Shown here: in pieces, positions 1 through 6,002 of the stretch
How positions within the stretch are numbered: the stretch's first letter is position 1
Layout: the number at the start of each line of letters is the position of its first letter
Assembly (NCBI GenBank): GCA_964445195.1
Contig: CAYUKA010000056.1
Span: 1-6,488 of the forward strand
DNA from: UM-FILTER-47-13 sp964445195
GTDB taxonomy: Bacteria; Pseudomonadota; Alphaproteobacteria; Micavibrionales; Micavibrionaceae
DNA: 6,488 bases
Direction of reading: 5' to 3'
Translations under genes and position numbers: made by a program
The notes under the pieces: generated by a model
The model's database searches: none
Told to the model about the DNA's origin: nothing
The model's input: the letters and a program-made list of their open reading frames with translations, nothing else

Positions 1-33
1 ACATTCCTATTCCTGTGTGAATCCCATAGACTT

Positions 34-62
34 TTGCAACAGGTCTAATATACAGATAGACT
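34..62 (+). promoter_or_regulatory. Possible promoter of the NYN gene
   Basis: TTGCAA (34-39) and TAGACT (57-62) are separated by 17 bp and resemble a sigma-70 -35/-10 pair, which would put the transcript start near 69. The -10 is poor. The element is embedded in repeated TAGAC half-sites (27-31, 43-47 inverted, 57-61) that could bind a regulator. Confidence 0.3.
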
Positions 63-82
63 TTGCATAAACAGAAAACACT

Positions 83-727
83 ATGGGTTCATCAATGAGT
101 AATACTAATAAATCAGCCATTCCCTTTTACACAGAAGAAAAACTGGCCCTGTTTATAGACGGCTCTAATCTCTATGCCTCGGCCAAGGCACTCGATTTCG
201 ATATTGATTACAAATTACTGCTGCGGTGGGCGGCGGCGCGCGGGCGTATGGTGCGCGCGTTTTACTACACGGCGCTGATCGAGGATCAGGAATACTCGCC
301 GATCCGGCCGTTGGTCGACTGGCTCGACTATAATGGCTATACTATGGTGACCAAGCCGACCAAGGAATTCGTCGACTCCCAGGGACGCCGCAAGATTAAA
401 GGCAATATGGACATCGAACTGGCGGTCGATATGATGGAAATTGCCGACAAGGTCGATCACATTATCCTGTTTTCCGGTGACGGCGATTTCCGCCGTCTGA
501 CCGAAGCGGTCCAGCGCAAAGGGGTGCGGGTGACAGTTGTCAGTACGGTAAAATCCAGCCCGCCGATGGTTGCCGACGAGTTGCGGCGCCAGGCCGATCA
601 TTTCCTCGAGCTTGAAACGCTGGCGCCGGATATCCAGCGTGAAGGGCCAGGCGCTGATTTTAGCGATGATTACGATGACGGGTATGAGGATGAGGACGAT
701 CTCCAGCCGGAAGCGGTGAACTCCTAG
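83..727 (+). CDS. NYN/LabA-like PIN-fold nuclease domain protein
   Basis: This is a 214-residue soluble protein of the NYN (LabA/DUF88) family, a PIN-like fold that in studied members acts as a metal-dependent RNase. Residues 21-180 form the domain. The first strand carries FIDGSN (Asp26, Asn29), the middle has NMDIELAVDM (Asp110, Asp116), and the third acidic cluster is SGDGDF (Asp133, Asp135). Together these give the usual acidic metal site, so the protein looks catalytically intact. The tail (188-206) is almost all Asp, Glu, Gly and Tyr and is probably disordered. The start is uncertain: ATG at 83 and ATG at 95 (residue 5) both precede the conserved domain, and neither has a clear Shine-Dalgarno sequence. 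It lies upstream of a uracil-DNA glycosylase in the same direction, as I recall for alphaproteobacteria. The substrate is unknown. The family call is firm; RNase activity is inferred from the family. Confidence 0.93.
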   Translation: MGSSMSNTNKSAIPFYTEEKLALFIDGSNLYASAKALDFDIDYKLLLRWAAARGRMVRAFYYTALIEDQEYSPIRPLVDWLDYNGYTMVTKPTKEFVDSQGRRKIKGNMDIELAVDMMEIADKVDHIILFSGDGDFRRLTEAVQRKGVRVTVVSTVKSSPPMVADELRRQADHFLELETLAPDIQREGPGADFSDDYDDGYEDEDDLQPEAVNS

Positions 728-750
728 TAGATTTTTGCAGGCTTGGATGA

Positions 751-781
751 CTGGATATTTAGAGGTAGTCTCAATATCCAG
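751..781 (+). other. Stem-loop between the NYN gene and udgB
   Basis: CTGGATATT (751-759) is the perfect reverse complement of AATATCCAG (773-781). Inside the 13-nt loop, GAG (762-764) can pair with CTC (770-772), giving a 9-bp stem, a 2-nt bulge and a 3-bp upper stem. No T-run follows, so it is not a standard intrinsic terminator. A third copy of the arm, TATCCAG, lies at 799-805 just before the udgB ATG. It could be an RNA processing or attenuation element, or a DNA operator. The pairing is seen directly; the role is not known. Confidence 0.7.
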
Positions 782-808
782 ATATCGACAGATCAAAGTA
801 TCCAGAAC

Positions 809-1435
809 ATGCTTCATCCCGCCAAAAATTGTGACTTGTGTCCGCGCCTGCAGGATTTTCGTCTCCAAAACCGCCGGGCTTTTCCCGACAAATTCAACGC
901 GCCGGTGCCATCCTTTGGTCCGGCTGATGCGCGGCTTCTGATTGTCGGGTTGGCGCCGGGGCTGCGCGGGGCGAATTTTTCCGGCCGTCCTTTTACCGGT
1001 GATTATGCGGGCGATCTGCTCTATGCGACCCTGTTGAAATACGGTTTCGCCACCGGGGCTTACGGCGCGCACAAGGATGACGGGCTCACGCTTGCCGGCT
1101 GCCGGATTACCAACGCGGTGCGCTGCGTGCCGCCGGAAAACAAACCGACCGGCGATGAAATCAAAACCTGCCAGCCCTTTTTGCAGGCGGAGCTGACAAG
1201 CCTGCCGCATTTGTCGGTTATCCTGGCGCTGGGCAAAATCGCCCATGACGCGGTCCTGCGGGCTTACGGCCAGAAGCTGTCAGCGTTCAAATTTGCCCAC
1301 GGTGCGCACCATGTGCTGCCGGACGGTCGGCTGCTGGTGAACAGCTATCATTGCTCGCGCTATAACACCAATACCGGCCGGCTGACGACGGCGATGTTCG
1401 AAGAGGTTTTTGAGATTATTGTTAAGAGGCTCTAA
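809..1435 (+). CDS. udgB: Family 5 (UdgB-type) uracil-DNA glycosylase
   Basis: This 208-residue enzyme should remove uracil, and possibly hypoxanthine or other deaminated bases, from DNA to start base-excision repair. From the ATG at 809, Cys8-x2-Cys11 near the N-terminus pairs with Cys106 and Cys121, matching the four 4Fe-4S ligands of family 4 and 5 UDGs. Motif A is GLAPGLRGANFSGRPFTGD (residues 47-65), which lacks the catalytic Asp of family 4 and is typical of family 5. The C-terminal motif is SYHCSRYNTNTGRLT (179-193), with His181 and Cys where many relatives have Pro. An upstream TTG at 743 would add 22 residues, but they lie before the conserved region and their codons span a strong stem-loop, so I prefer ATG 809. 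No good Shine-Dalgarno sequence is visible for it. The gene probably shares a transcript with the NYN gene 81 bp upstream. Its TAA overlaps the TAG of the opposite-strand gene. Confidence 0.93.
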   Translation: MLHPAKNCDLCPRLQDFRLQNRRAFPDKFNAPVPSFGPADARLLIVGLAPGLRGANFSGRPFTGDYAGDLLYATLLKYGFATGAYGAHKDDGLTLAGCRITNAVRCVPPENKPTGDEIKTCQPFLQAELTSLPHLSVILALGKIAHDAVLRAYGQKLSAFKFAHGAHHVLPDGRLLVNSYHCSRYNTNTGRLTTAMFEEVFEIIVKRL

Positions 1436-1944
1436 AGGTTCGGGTCTGGGATTTGCGCTTTCCAGTAACGATGGGAATTGCCGATCATCTCTTTTGCGCC
1501 GGGAGCCTGGTAAAGCTTGTCCAGTGTATCGAAAAAGCGTTTGGCTTCCTCATCAAGGCCTAAAAGTGTTAATGAACGTAATATCCGCGTAATACGCAAA
1601 AAGTTATGGTTCATCGGCGTCAGCCAGTTTTGCACGCGTTCATTGAAGTTTTCGGTCAATTCGAGTGTTTCTCCAGTATCCCTGAAGCCGTAAAAGGCCA
1701 GCAGCCTGTGAAATGACTGCCGCATATTGTCCTGCATGGCGGGCTGGCTTTTGAATGCCTGGATGTCTTCACCGGTCAAAACCGGAACATGAGGCTGAAA
1801 CTGGCTCTGTTCCGGCAGGGGAAACAGCCATTGGATATAGTCGTGAACGTGTTCCAACTGGTCATCATCGAACGAGAGAATGTCAGTATGCGTGCGTCCG
1901 GCATGATCCATGCCGCCATCCTTGTAAAACGAGATCAGATCCAT
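1432..1944 (-). CDS. OGFr-conserved-region domain protein, function unknown
   Basis: This 170-residue protein carries the conserved region named after the eukaryotic opioid growth factor receptor (OGFr_N). The signature is HDYIQWLFP (residues 34-42), after an acidic segment DDDQLEH that resembles the family's 'eLE..HdyIQWLFPl' block. The second block is NHNFLRITRILRSLTLLGL (112-130), matching the 'shNnLRITRILkSL' block. It has no signal peptide or membrane segment and is rich in helix-forming residues. No enzymatic role is established for bacterial members, and the opioid link of the vertebrate protein should not be carried over. I chose ATG at 1944 over the TTG at 1977 because AGGAAAGA lies 6 nt before it and the conserved region starts immediately after. 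It follows leuA by 78 bp on the same strand and may be the last operon gene. Its TAG overlaps the TAA of udgB tail to tail. Confidence 0.88.
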   Translation of the reverse strand: MDLISFYKDGGMDHAGRTHTDILSFDDDQLEHVHDYIQWLFPLPEQSQFQPHVPVLTGEDIQAFKSQPAMQDNMRQSFHRLLAFYGFRDTGETLELTENFNERVQNWLTPMNHNFLRITRILRSLTLLGLDEEAKRFFDTLDKLYQAPGAKEMIGNSHRYWKAQIPDPNL

Positions 1945-1950
1945 ATCGGC

Positions 1951-1958
1951 TCTTTCCT
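1951..1958 (-). promoter_or_regulatory. Ribosome binding site deciding the OGFr-domain gene start
   Basis: AGGAAAGA on the minus strand ends 6 nt before the ATG at 1944-1942. The alternative TTG start 33 bp further upstream would place this purine-rich site inside the coding sequence, which argues for the shorter protein. Confidence 0.6.
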
Positions 1959-1976
1959 GAAAACAGAAGAGTGGCA

Positions 1977-2005
1977 AGCATAGGCATTTCTCTTTATTTT
2001 TACCA
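1977..2005 (-). promoter_or_regulatory. Weak candidate promoter between leuA and the OGFr-domain gene
   Basis: On the minus strand TGGTAA (2005-2000) and TATGCT (1982-1977) are 17 bp apart. The -35 matches consensus at only three positions, so this could be chance in an AT-rich gap. If real, the last gene could be transcribed without leuA. No clear terminator is visible in the 78-bp gap. Confidence 0.2.
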
Positions 2006-2022
2006 TAAAATAGTAATGGGCG

Positions 2023-3564
2023 TCAGGGACCGACTTCGCTGGCGGTTTTCTCGCGCTTCCTGAGTAATTTGTTCAGCGCATAGATATAGGCGCGGGCGGA
2101 AGCGACCATCGTGTCGACATCGGCGCTCTGGCCCATGACGGTGCGGCCGTTTTCGGAAAGCTTGACGGTGACTTCGGCCTGCGCATCGGTACCGCCGGTC
2201 ACGGCATGGACCTGGTAAAGCGGCAGGGTCGCATCCGGGTGCGGGAACAGCGCCTGGATGGCATTGAAAATCGCGTCAACCGGCCCGTTACCGCTGGCTT
2301 TGGTCTGTTGCTCTTCGCCGTCAATGGCGAGCGTCAGCTCTGCCGCCTGTCCGTCAGAGCCTGCGGTTACGCTCAGCGCGACGAATTTAATCCGCTCATA
2401 CAGCGCGCCGTCATCGCCGAGCAGGGCGACAATATCCTCGTCGAACACGGTTTTCTTGCGGTCGGCAAGGTCCTTCATCCGTTTGAACGCATCCTGAAAC
2501 GCGTTATCGCCGAGCGTATAGCCGAGTTCTTCCAGCTTCTTCTTGAAAGCATGGCGGCCGGAATGTTTACCGAGCACGATGTCTGATTTATGCAGCCCGA
2601 CCGACTCCGGCGTCATAATTTCATAGGTACGCGCATCTTTGAGCATGCCGTCCTGGTGGATGCCGCTTTCATGGGCGAAGGCGTTGGCACCGACAATCGC
2701 CTTGTTCGGTTGGACCGCAAAGCCGGTAATGCTCGACAAAGTGCGGGATGCGCCGGTAATCATTGTGGCATCAATACCGGTTTCATAGGGCAGTGCCTCC
2801 GGGCGGGTGCGGATCGCCATGACGATTTCCTCCAGCGCCGCGTTGCCGGCGCGCTCCCCGATCCCGTTAATCGTGCACTCGGCCTGCCGGGCCCCGGCGC
2901 CGATCCCGGCCAGTGAGTTGGCGACGGCAAGGCCGAGATCGTTGTGGCAATGAACGGAGAAGATGGCCTGGTCGGCATTCGGCACCCGGCTCAACACCAT
3001 TTCAAACATCGCCGCGTAATCGGCCGGCACGGCATAGCCGACCGTATCGGGCAGGTTAATCGTGGTGGCGCCGGCCTTGATCGCGGTTTCAACGCAGCGG
3101 CACAGGAAATCGTCCTCGGTGCGGGTGGCGTCTTCGGCCGACCATTCGACATCGTCGGTATATTTGCGCGCTGTCGTGACGCTTTCGGCGACGGCGTTCA
3201 GCACTTCCTCCGGCGGCATTTGCAGCTTGTGCTTCATATGCAGCGGCGAGGTCGAGATAAACGTATGAATGCGCTTGCGTCTGGCGGGCTTGAGCGCTTC
3301 GGCACTGGCCTCAATATCTGCGGCTTTGGCCCGGCACAGCCCGGCGATCGTTGCGTTTTGCGCCCGTTTGGCCACTTCGTTAACAGCCTCGAAGTCTCCC
3401 TGCGAAGCGATCGGGAACCCGGCCTCGATCACATCGACACCCATCCGGTCGAGCATTTCGGCCATGCGCAGCTTTTCTTCGAGATGCATCGAGCAGCCCG
3501 GTGACTGTTCGCCGTCGCGCAGGGTGGTGTCGAAAATGATAATGCGGTTGCCCGGATCGCTCAT
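2023..3564 (-). CDS. leuA: 2-isopropylmalate synthase (LeuA)
   Basis: LeuA condenses acetyl-CoA with 2-oxoisovalerate to 2-isopropylmalate, the first committed step of leucine synthesis, in the cytosol. At 513 residues it is the usual length of the shorter bacterial LeuA type. The catalytic TIM barrel (about 7-275) opens with FDTTLRDGEQSPG; Arg16 and Asp17 are the catalytic Arg and metal ligand. HCHND supplies His205 and His207, and GERAGNAALEE supplies Asn241, completing the metal site. HESGIHQDGMLK (298-309) and GKHSGRHAF (332-340) lie in the linker subdomain. Residues from about 388 to 505 form the LeuA allosteric dimerisation domain, so leucine feedback inhibition is likely. The ATG overlaps the stop of the trm112-like gene as ATGA, with AAGGA 4 nt upstream, so translation is probably coupled. 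No leucine leader peptide precedes it. Other leucine genes are not in the window. Confidence 0.98.
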   Translation of the reverse strand: MSDPGNRIIIFDTTLRDGEQSPGCSMHLEEKLRMAEMLDRMGVDVIEAGFPIASQGDFEAVNEVAKRAQNATIAGLCRAKAADIEASAEALKPARRKRIHTFISTSPLHMKHKLQMPPEEVLNAVAESVTTARKYTDDVEWSAEDATRTEDDFLCRCVETAIKAGATTINLPDTVGYAVPADYAAMFEMVLSRVPNADQAIFSVHCHNDLGLAVANSLAGIGAGARQAECTINGIGERAGNAALEEIVMAIRTRPEALPYETGIDATMITGASRTLSSITGFAVQPNKAIVGANAFAHESGIHQDGMLKDARTYEIMTPESVGLHKSDIVLGKHSGRHAFKKKLEELGYTLGDNAFQDAFKRMKDLADRKKTVFDEDIVALLGDDGALYERIKFVALSVTAGSDGQAAELTLAIDGEEQQTKASGNGPVDAIFNAIQALFPHPDATLPLYQVHAVTGGTDAQAEVTVKLSENGRTVMGQSADVDTMVASARAYIYALNKLLRKREKTASEVGP

Positions 3565-3761
3565 CGTTTCCTTACCGTTTCATCGGGATCGAGATCGCGC
3601 GCCTCGTCAATCAGCATGACCGGAATACCATCGCGTATGGGATAGGCCAGCCTGGCTTTATCGGAGACAAGCTCCTGCTTGTCCGCATCGTAACGCAGCG
3701 TCATGTGCGTTAACGGACAGACGAGAATTTCCAGCAATTTCGGGTCAACGCTCCGGGTCAT
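3561..3761 (-). CDS. Trm112-like small protein (YcaR/UPF0434 family)
   Basis: This 66-residue protein belongs to the Trm112/YcaR family. Eukaryotic and archaeal Trm112 activate methyltransferases of tRNA, rRNA and release factors; the bacterial role is much less certain. The family signature is DPKLLEILVCPLT (6-18) followed by LAYPIRDGIPVML (38-50) and an acidic end. In E. coli YcaR the start of the motif is CPVC with a further Cys later; here only Cys15 remains and CxxC has become CPLT, so a zinc-binding site of that type is absent. I recall this state in other alphaproteobacterial members. The ATG has no Shine-Dalgarno sequence and lies 5 nt after a good -10 (TATAGA), suggesting leaderless initiation. 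Its TGA overlaps the leuA ATG by 4 bp. The LON-domain gene ends 42 bp upstream. Confidence 0.93.
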   Translation of the reverse strand: MTRSVDPKLLEILVCPLTHMTLRYDADKQELVSDKARLAYPIRDGIPVMLIDEARDLDPDETVRKR

Positions 3762-3766
3762 AGTTT

Positions 3767-3795
3767 TCTATACTTGAGATTGCTGCCGCTGTCGA
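3767..3795 (-). promoter_or_regulatory. Promoter for trm112-like gene and leuA, probably giving a leaderless mRNA
   Basis: On the minus strand TCGACA (3795-3790) is followed after exactly 17 bp by TATAGA (3772-3767): five of six and four of six matches to the sigma-70 consensus. Only 5 nt separate the -10 from the ATG, so the transcript should begin at or next to the start codon. This fits the missing Shine-Dalgarno sequence. It would let trm112-leuA be expressed separately from the upstream genes. Confidence 0.5.
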
Positions 3796-3803
3796 GGGTG
3801 CGA

Positions 3804-4469
3804 TCAATGACATTTTTTCGCACCGCTCTGCGCGCAGACGGCCATTTCCAGCATCGTCATGAACATCTCGGCGCGGCGTCGGCAGCAGCCGGCTTCGAGC
3901 AGTGCCTGTTTTTCGCTGGCGTCGAACGGACAGATCATCGACAGGCAGGTAATCAGTTTCTGGTCGGGTGCGTTATCAACAGCGTCCCAGTCGCAGGAAA
4001 TACCCTGTATGTCAAAATAACTTTGCAGCAGTGTGTTGAGTTTCTCACGGTCGAGATCAAGACAGGCGGCCTGGCTCATATCGGCGCTGAAGTCGCGCCA
4101 GTCTGTTTCGACGGCGCGGTAGCCACCGGCGCTGACAGGCAGTTCTTGCACAACTTTAAACCGGCACAGGCCGGTCAGGGTAATCAGGTACCGTCCGTCA
4201 TCGGTTTCTTCAAACGCTGTGACCCGGCCGGCGCAGCCAATATCGAACAGCGGCGTATCGTCTTCGGCGTCGAATGCGTCGTTGCCCTGGCGCGGCTGGA
4301 TCATGCCGATCAGCCGGTCGCTTTTCAGGGCATCCTCGACCATGGCGATATAGCGGGGTTCAAAGATATTCAGCGGCAACTGTCCGCCGGGCAGCAGCAG
4401 GACCCCGTTTAGCGGGAAAACCGGCAGGGCGGTAGGCAGGGCGGCTATCGGATCGGGATCGGCACTCAT
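3804..4469 (-). CDS. Stand-alone LON substrate-binding domain protein
   Basis: This 221-residue protein is a lone LON N-terminal (PUA-like) domain. It has none of the AAA+ or Ser-Lys protease parts of Lon. The N-terminal block LPVFPLNGVLLLPGG (15-29) plus LPLNIFEPRY (31-40) is diagnostic. A second conserved block, KLITCLSMICPFDASEKQALLEA (171-193), starts the C-terminal helical part. Such proteins are widespread in proteobacteria with no firmly assigned function; substrate or adaptor binding is an inference from Lon. It holds ten Cys residues (79, 102, 136, 159, 175, 180, 195, 196, 212, 220), many for a cytosolic protein of this size, and it sits directly after a thioredoxin-type chaperone gene (25-bp gap). 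No Shine-Dalgarno sequence is visible, and a TATATC 6 nt before the ATG hints at possible leaderless initiation, but its -35 is poor. Confidence 0.93.
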   Translation of the reverse strand: MSADPDPIAALPTALPVFPLNGVLLLPGGQLPLNIFEPRYIAMVEDALKSDRLIGMIQPRQGNDAFDAEDDTPLFDIGCAGRVTAFEETDDGRYLITLTGLCRFKVVQELPVSAGGYRAVETDWRDFSADMSQAACLDLDREKLNTLLQSYFDIQGISCDWDAVDNAPDQKLITCLSMICPFDASEKQALLEAGCCRRRAEMFMTMLEMAVCAQSGAKKCH

Positions 4470-4494
4470 GCAACTGATATAGCGTTTTTTCGGG

Positions 4495-5430
4495 TCAGGA
4501 AAACAGCACGGATGAGAGTTTTCGGCGTCCGGCGGCCGTCAGCGGGTCGGCCGGGCCGAGCGCCTCGAAAAATTTCAGCAGCTTCAGCCGGGCTTTTTCG
4601 TCTTCCCAGGCCCGGTTGCGGCGGATAATCTCAACCAGCTCATCCATGGCGCGTTCTTTATCAGTACCGGCAAACAGCGCGAGAGCCAGATCAAAGCGGG
4701 CCTGATGGTCGTCCGGGTTTTGTGCCAGCCGTTCTTCCAGACCGGAATAATCATCAAGCGGCACATCGCCGGCCAGTTCCAATGCGGTTTTGGCCGCGGC
4801 AAAGGCCGGGGCGGCGGCAATGGCGTCCGGCGCTTCATTAATCATTTCCTGCGCATGTTCGGTTTGACCGGCAGCAATAAAAGTGCGGATCAGGCCGGCA
4901 TAGGCATCGGCGTTGCCTTCATCCTGGGCCAGGATTTGCATGTACAGCCCCTGTGCCTGTTCGATCATATCCCCGGCCAGCGCCTGTGCGGCATCGTTCA
5001 GGGCCTGCGGGATATCAATGGCATCGGGCCGCGCCTGCCGGGCCATATCGACGATCTGGTCGATGAAGGCTTTAATTTCACCGGGGCTTTTCATGCCGGC
5101 AAAGGCGGTGACCGGCTGGCCTTTGAAAAAGGCGAACACCGTCGGCACCGACTGCACGCGCAGCGCCTGTGCCAGTTCCGGGTGCTCGTCAATATTCACT
5201 TTGGCAAGGCGTACCTTGCCGCCGGCGTCCCTGACCGCCTGCTCCAGCAGCGGCATTAACTGTTTGCACGGCCCGCACCAGGGTGCCCAGAAATCGACGA
5301 TCACCGGGATATCGACCGAGGCATGCATAACGTTTTGCTCGAAATCGGCGGTCCCGGTCTCGAAAATCAGGTCGGTGTCCGCGTCGTTCGCAGGGGCCGG
5401 GGCGGTCGTATCGTTTTTACCAAACAGCAT
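4495..5430 (-). CDS. cnoX: Chaperedoxin CnoX/YbbN (thioredoxin domain plus TPR-like repeats)
   Basis: This 311-residue protein joins an N-terminal thioredoxin domain (about 22-128) to a helical TPR-like region (about 140-300). That is the layout of CnoX/YbbN, a holdase that protects proteins from over-oxidation and hands them to GroEL/ES or DnaK. The active site is FWAPWCGPCK with Cys52 and Cys55, and the cis-proline loop is SVPTV (Pro96). E. coli YbbN has SxxC and lacks reductase activity; this copy keeps both Cys and should be redox-active as well. The repeat region contains AYAGLIRTFIAAGQTEHAQ and ARFDLALALFAGTDKERAM, typical of repeat helices. The first 20 residues are a low-complexity Ala/Asp linker, not a signal peptide, so the protein is cytosolic. 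TAAGGAG, made by the upstream gene's stop codon, is its ribosome binding site 7 nt before the ATG, so translation is likely coupled. Confidence 0.95.
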   Translation of the reverse strand: MLFGKNDTTAPAPANDADTDLIFETGTADFEQNVMHASVDIPVIVDFWAPWCGPCKQLMPLLEQAVRDAGGKVRLAKVNIDEHPELAQALRVQSVPTVFAFFKGQPVTAFAGMKSPGEIKAFIDQIVDMARQARPDAIDIPQALNDAAQALAGDMIEQAQGLYMQILAQDEGNADAYAGLIRTFIAAGQTEHAQEMINEAPDAIAAAPAFAAAKTALELAGDVPLDDYSGLEERLAQNPDDHQARFDLALALFAGTDKERAMDELVEIIRRNRAWEDEKARLKLLKFFEALGPADPLTAAGRRKLSSVLFS

Positions 5431-5435
5431 CGTGT

Positions 5436-5444
5436 CTCTCCTTA
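5436..5444 (-). promoter_or_regulatory. cnoX ribosome binding site overlapping the upstream stop codon
   Basis: On the minus strand TAAGGAGAG combines the TAA stop of the deacylase gene (5444-5442) with a strong Shine-Dalgarno core GGAG (5441-5438), 7 nt from the cnoX ATG. Ribosomes ending the first gene are already on the initiation site of the second. Confidence 0.75.
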
Positions 5445-6002
5445 TGCGGTTTCAGCATCCGGCGCTGCCGCCGAAAGGTCAAGAATATGCGGCGTATGGC
5501 CGCTATGGTCTATAAATTTCAGTAAGCATGCCGGTGTCAGCCCGACAGTCAAATGATTTTCCATCGGGTGATAACATACAGTTTCGGCTGACATCATGTG
5601 CTGGTCGAGGACGATCTTCACGGCCTGATCCGTGTCATTGATAATGGCGAAGGGACAGACAGAGCCGGGCCGGACGCCCAGATGCTGCCACAGCCGCTCT
5701 GCCGAGCCGAACGACAGGCGGTCAGACCCGAGCAGGCTTTGCAGCTTTTTTAAATCGATTTGTGTTTCGTTGGCGGCGACGACCAGGAACATCGCTTTCT
5801 TTTGGTCCCGCAGGAACAGGTTGCGGCAATGCTGGCCGGGGATGCTCTTTTTTAAATGGTCGCTTTCGGCCACGGTAAAGACCGGCTCATGTTCATGTAG
5901 AGCCACGGCAATGTCCAGGTCTGTGAACAAGGCCAGCAGCTCATCGGCCGTTGTCGGCAACGGCGGCTGTGTTTGTGTCTCCCGGGCGATTGTTTCGGCC
6001 AT
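5442..6002 (-). CDS. YbaK/ProX-type aminoacyl-tRNA deacylase (trans-editing, probably Ala-tRNA(Pro))
   Basis: This is a 186-residue stand-alone relative of the prolyl-tRNA synthetase INS editing domain. Members called ProX, PrdX or ProXp-ala hydrolyse Ala-tRNA(Pro) so that Ala is not inserted at Pro codons. Family marks are HEHEPVFTVAES (36-47), PGQHCRNLFLRDQKKAMFLVV (55-75, in two conserved strands), LSFGSAERLWQHLGVRPGSVCPFAIIND (96-123, with the GxxCP turn) and LTPACLLKFI (155-164). Most homologues I recall read TKNLFL or CKNLFL in the first strand; here it is CRNLFL, so Arg60 sits at the usual functional Lys. The start is uncertain. ATG at 6002 has AAGAGGA 11 nt upstream and is preferred; ATG at 6032 adds ten residues and has no Shine-Dalgarno sequence. 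It is the first gene of the minus operon, 11 bp before cnoX, divergent from tRNA-Gly. Confidence 0.92.
   Translation of the reverse strand: MAETIARETQTQPPLPTTADELLALFTDLDIAVALHEHEPVFTVAESDHLKKSIPGQHCRNLFLRDQKKAMFLVVAANETQIDLKKLQSLLGSDRLSFGSAERLWQHLGVRPGSVCPFAIINDTDQAVKIVLDQHMMSAETVCYHPMENHLTVGLTPACLLKFIDHSGHTPHILDLSAAAPDAETA

Noticed and set aside
743..808. TTG start and 22-residue N-terminal extension of udgB
   Set aside because: There is no usable RBS, the extension lies outside the conserved family region, and its codons coincide with the stem-loop at 751-781.
215..1246. 343-codon open frame on the minus strand across the NYN gene and udgB
   Set aside because: It is antisense to two well-supported genes whose catalytic motifs are intact. 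Its translation is rich in Arg, Gln and His without recognisable motifs, as expected for a codon shadow.
1945..1977. TTG start giving 11 extra residues to the OGFr-domain protein
   Set aside because: A good RBS lies inside the extension, correctly placed for the ATG at 1944.
2206..3504. Several plus-strand frames of 70-190 codons opposite leuA
   Set aside because: leuA is full length with all catalytic residues on the minus strand. The opposite frames have no RBS or family motifs.
3562..3803. Leucine attenuator or T-box before leuA
   Set aside because: leuA overlaps the trm112-like gene, and the 42-bp gap upstream holds a promoter but no Leu-rich leader peptide or terminator hairpin.
3774..4412. 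212-codon plus-strand frame opposite the LON-domain gene
   Set aside because: The minus strand encodes an intact LON domain, and this frame shows no family features.
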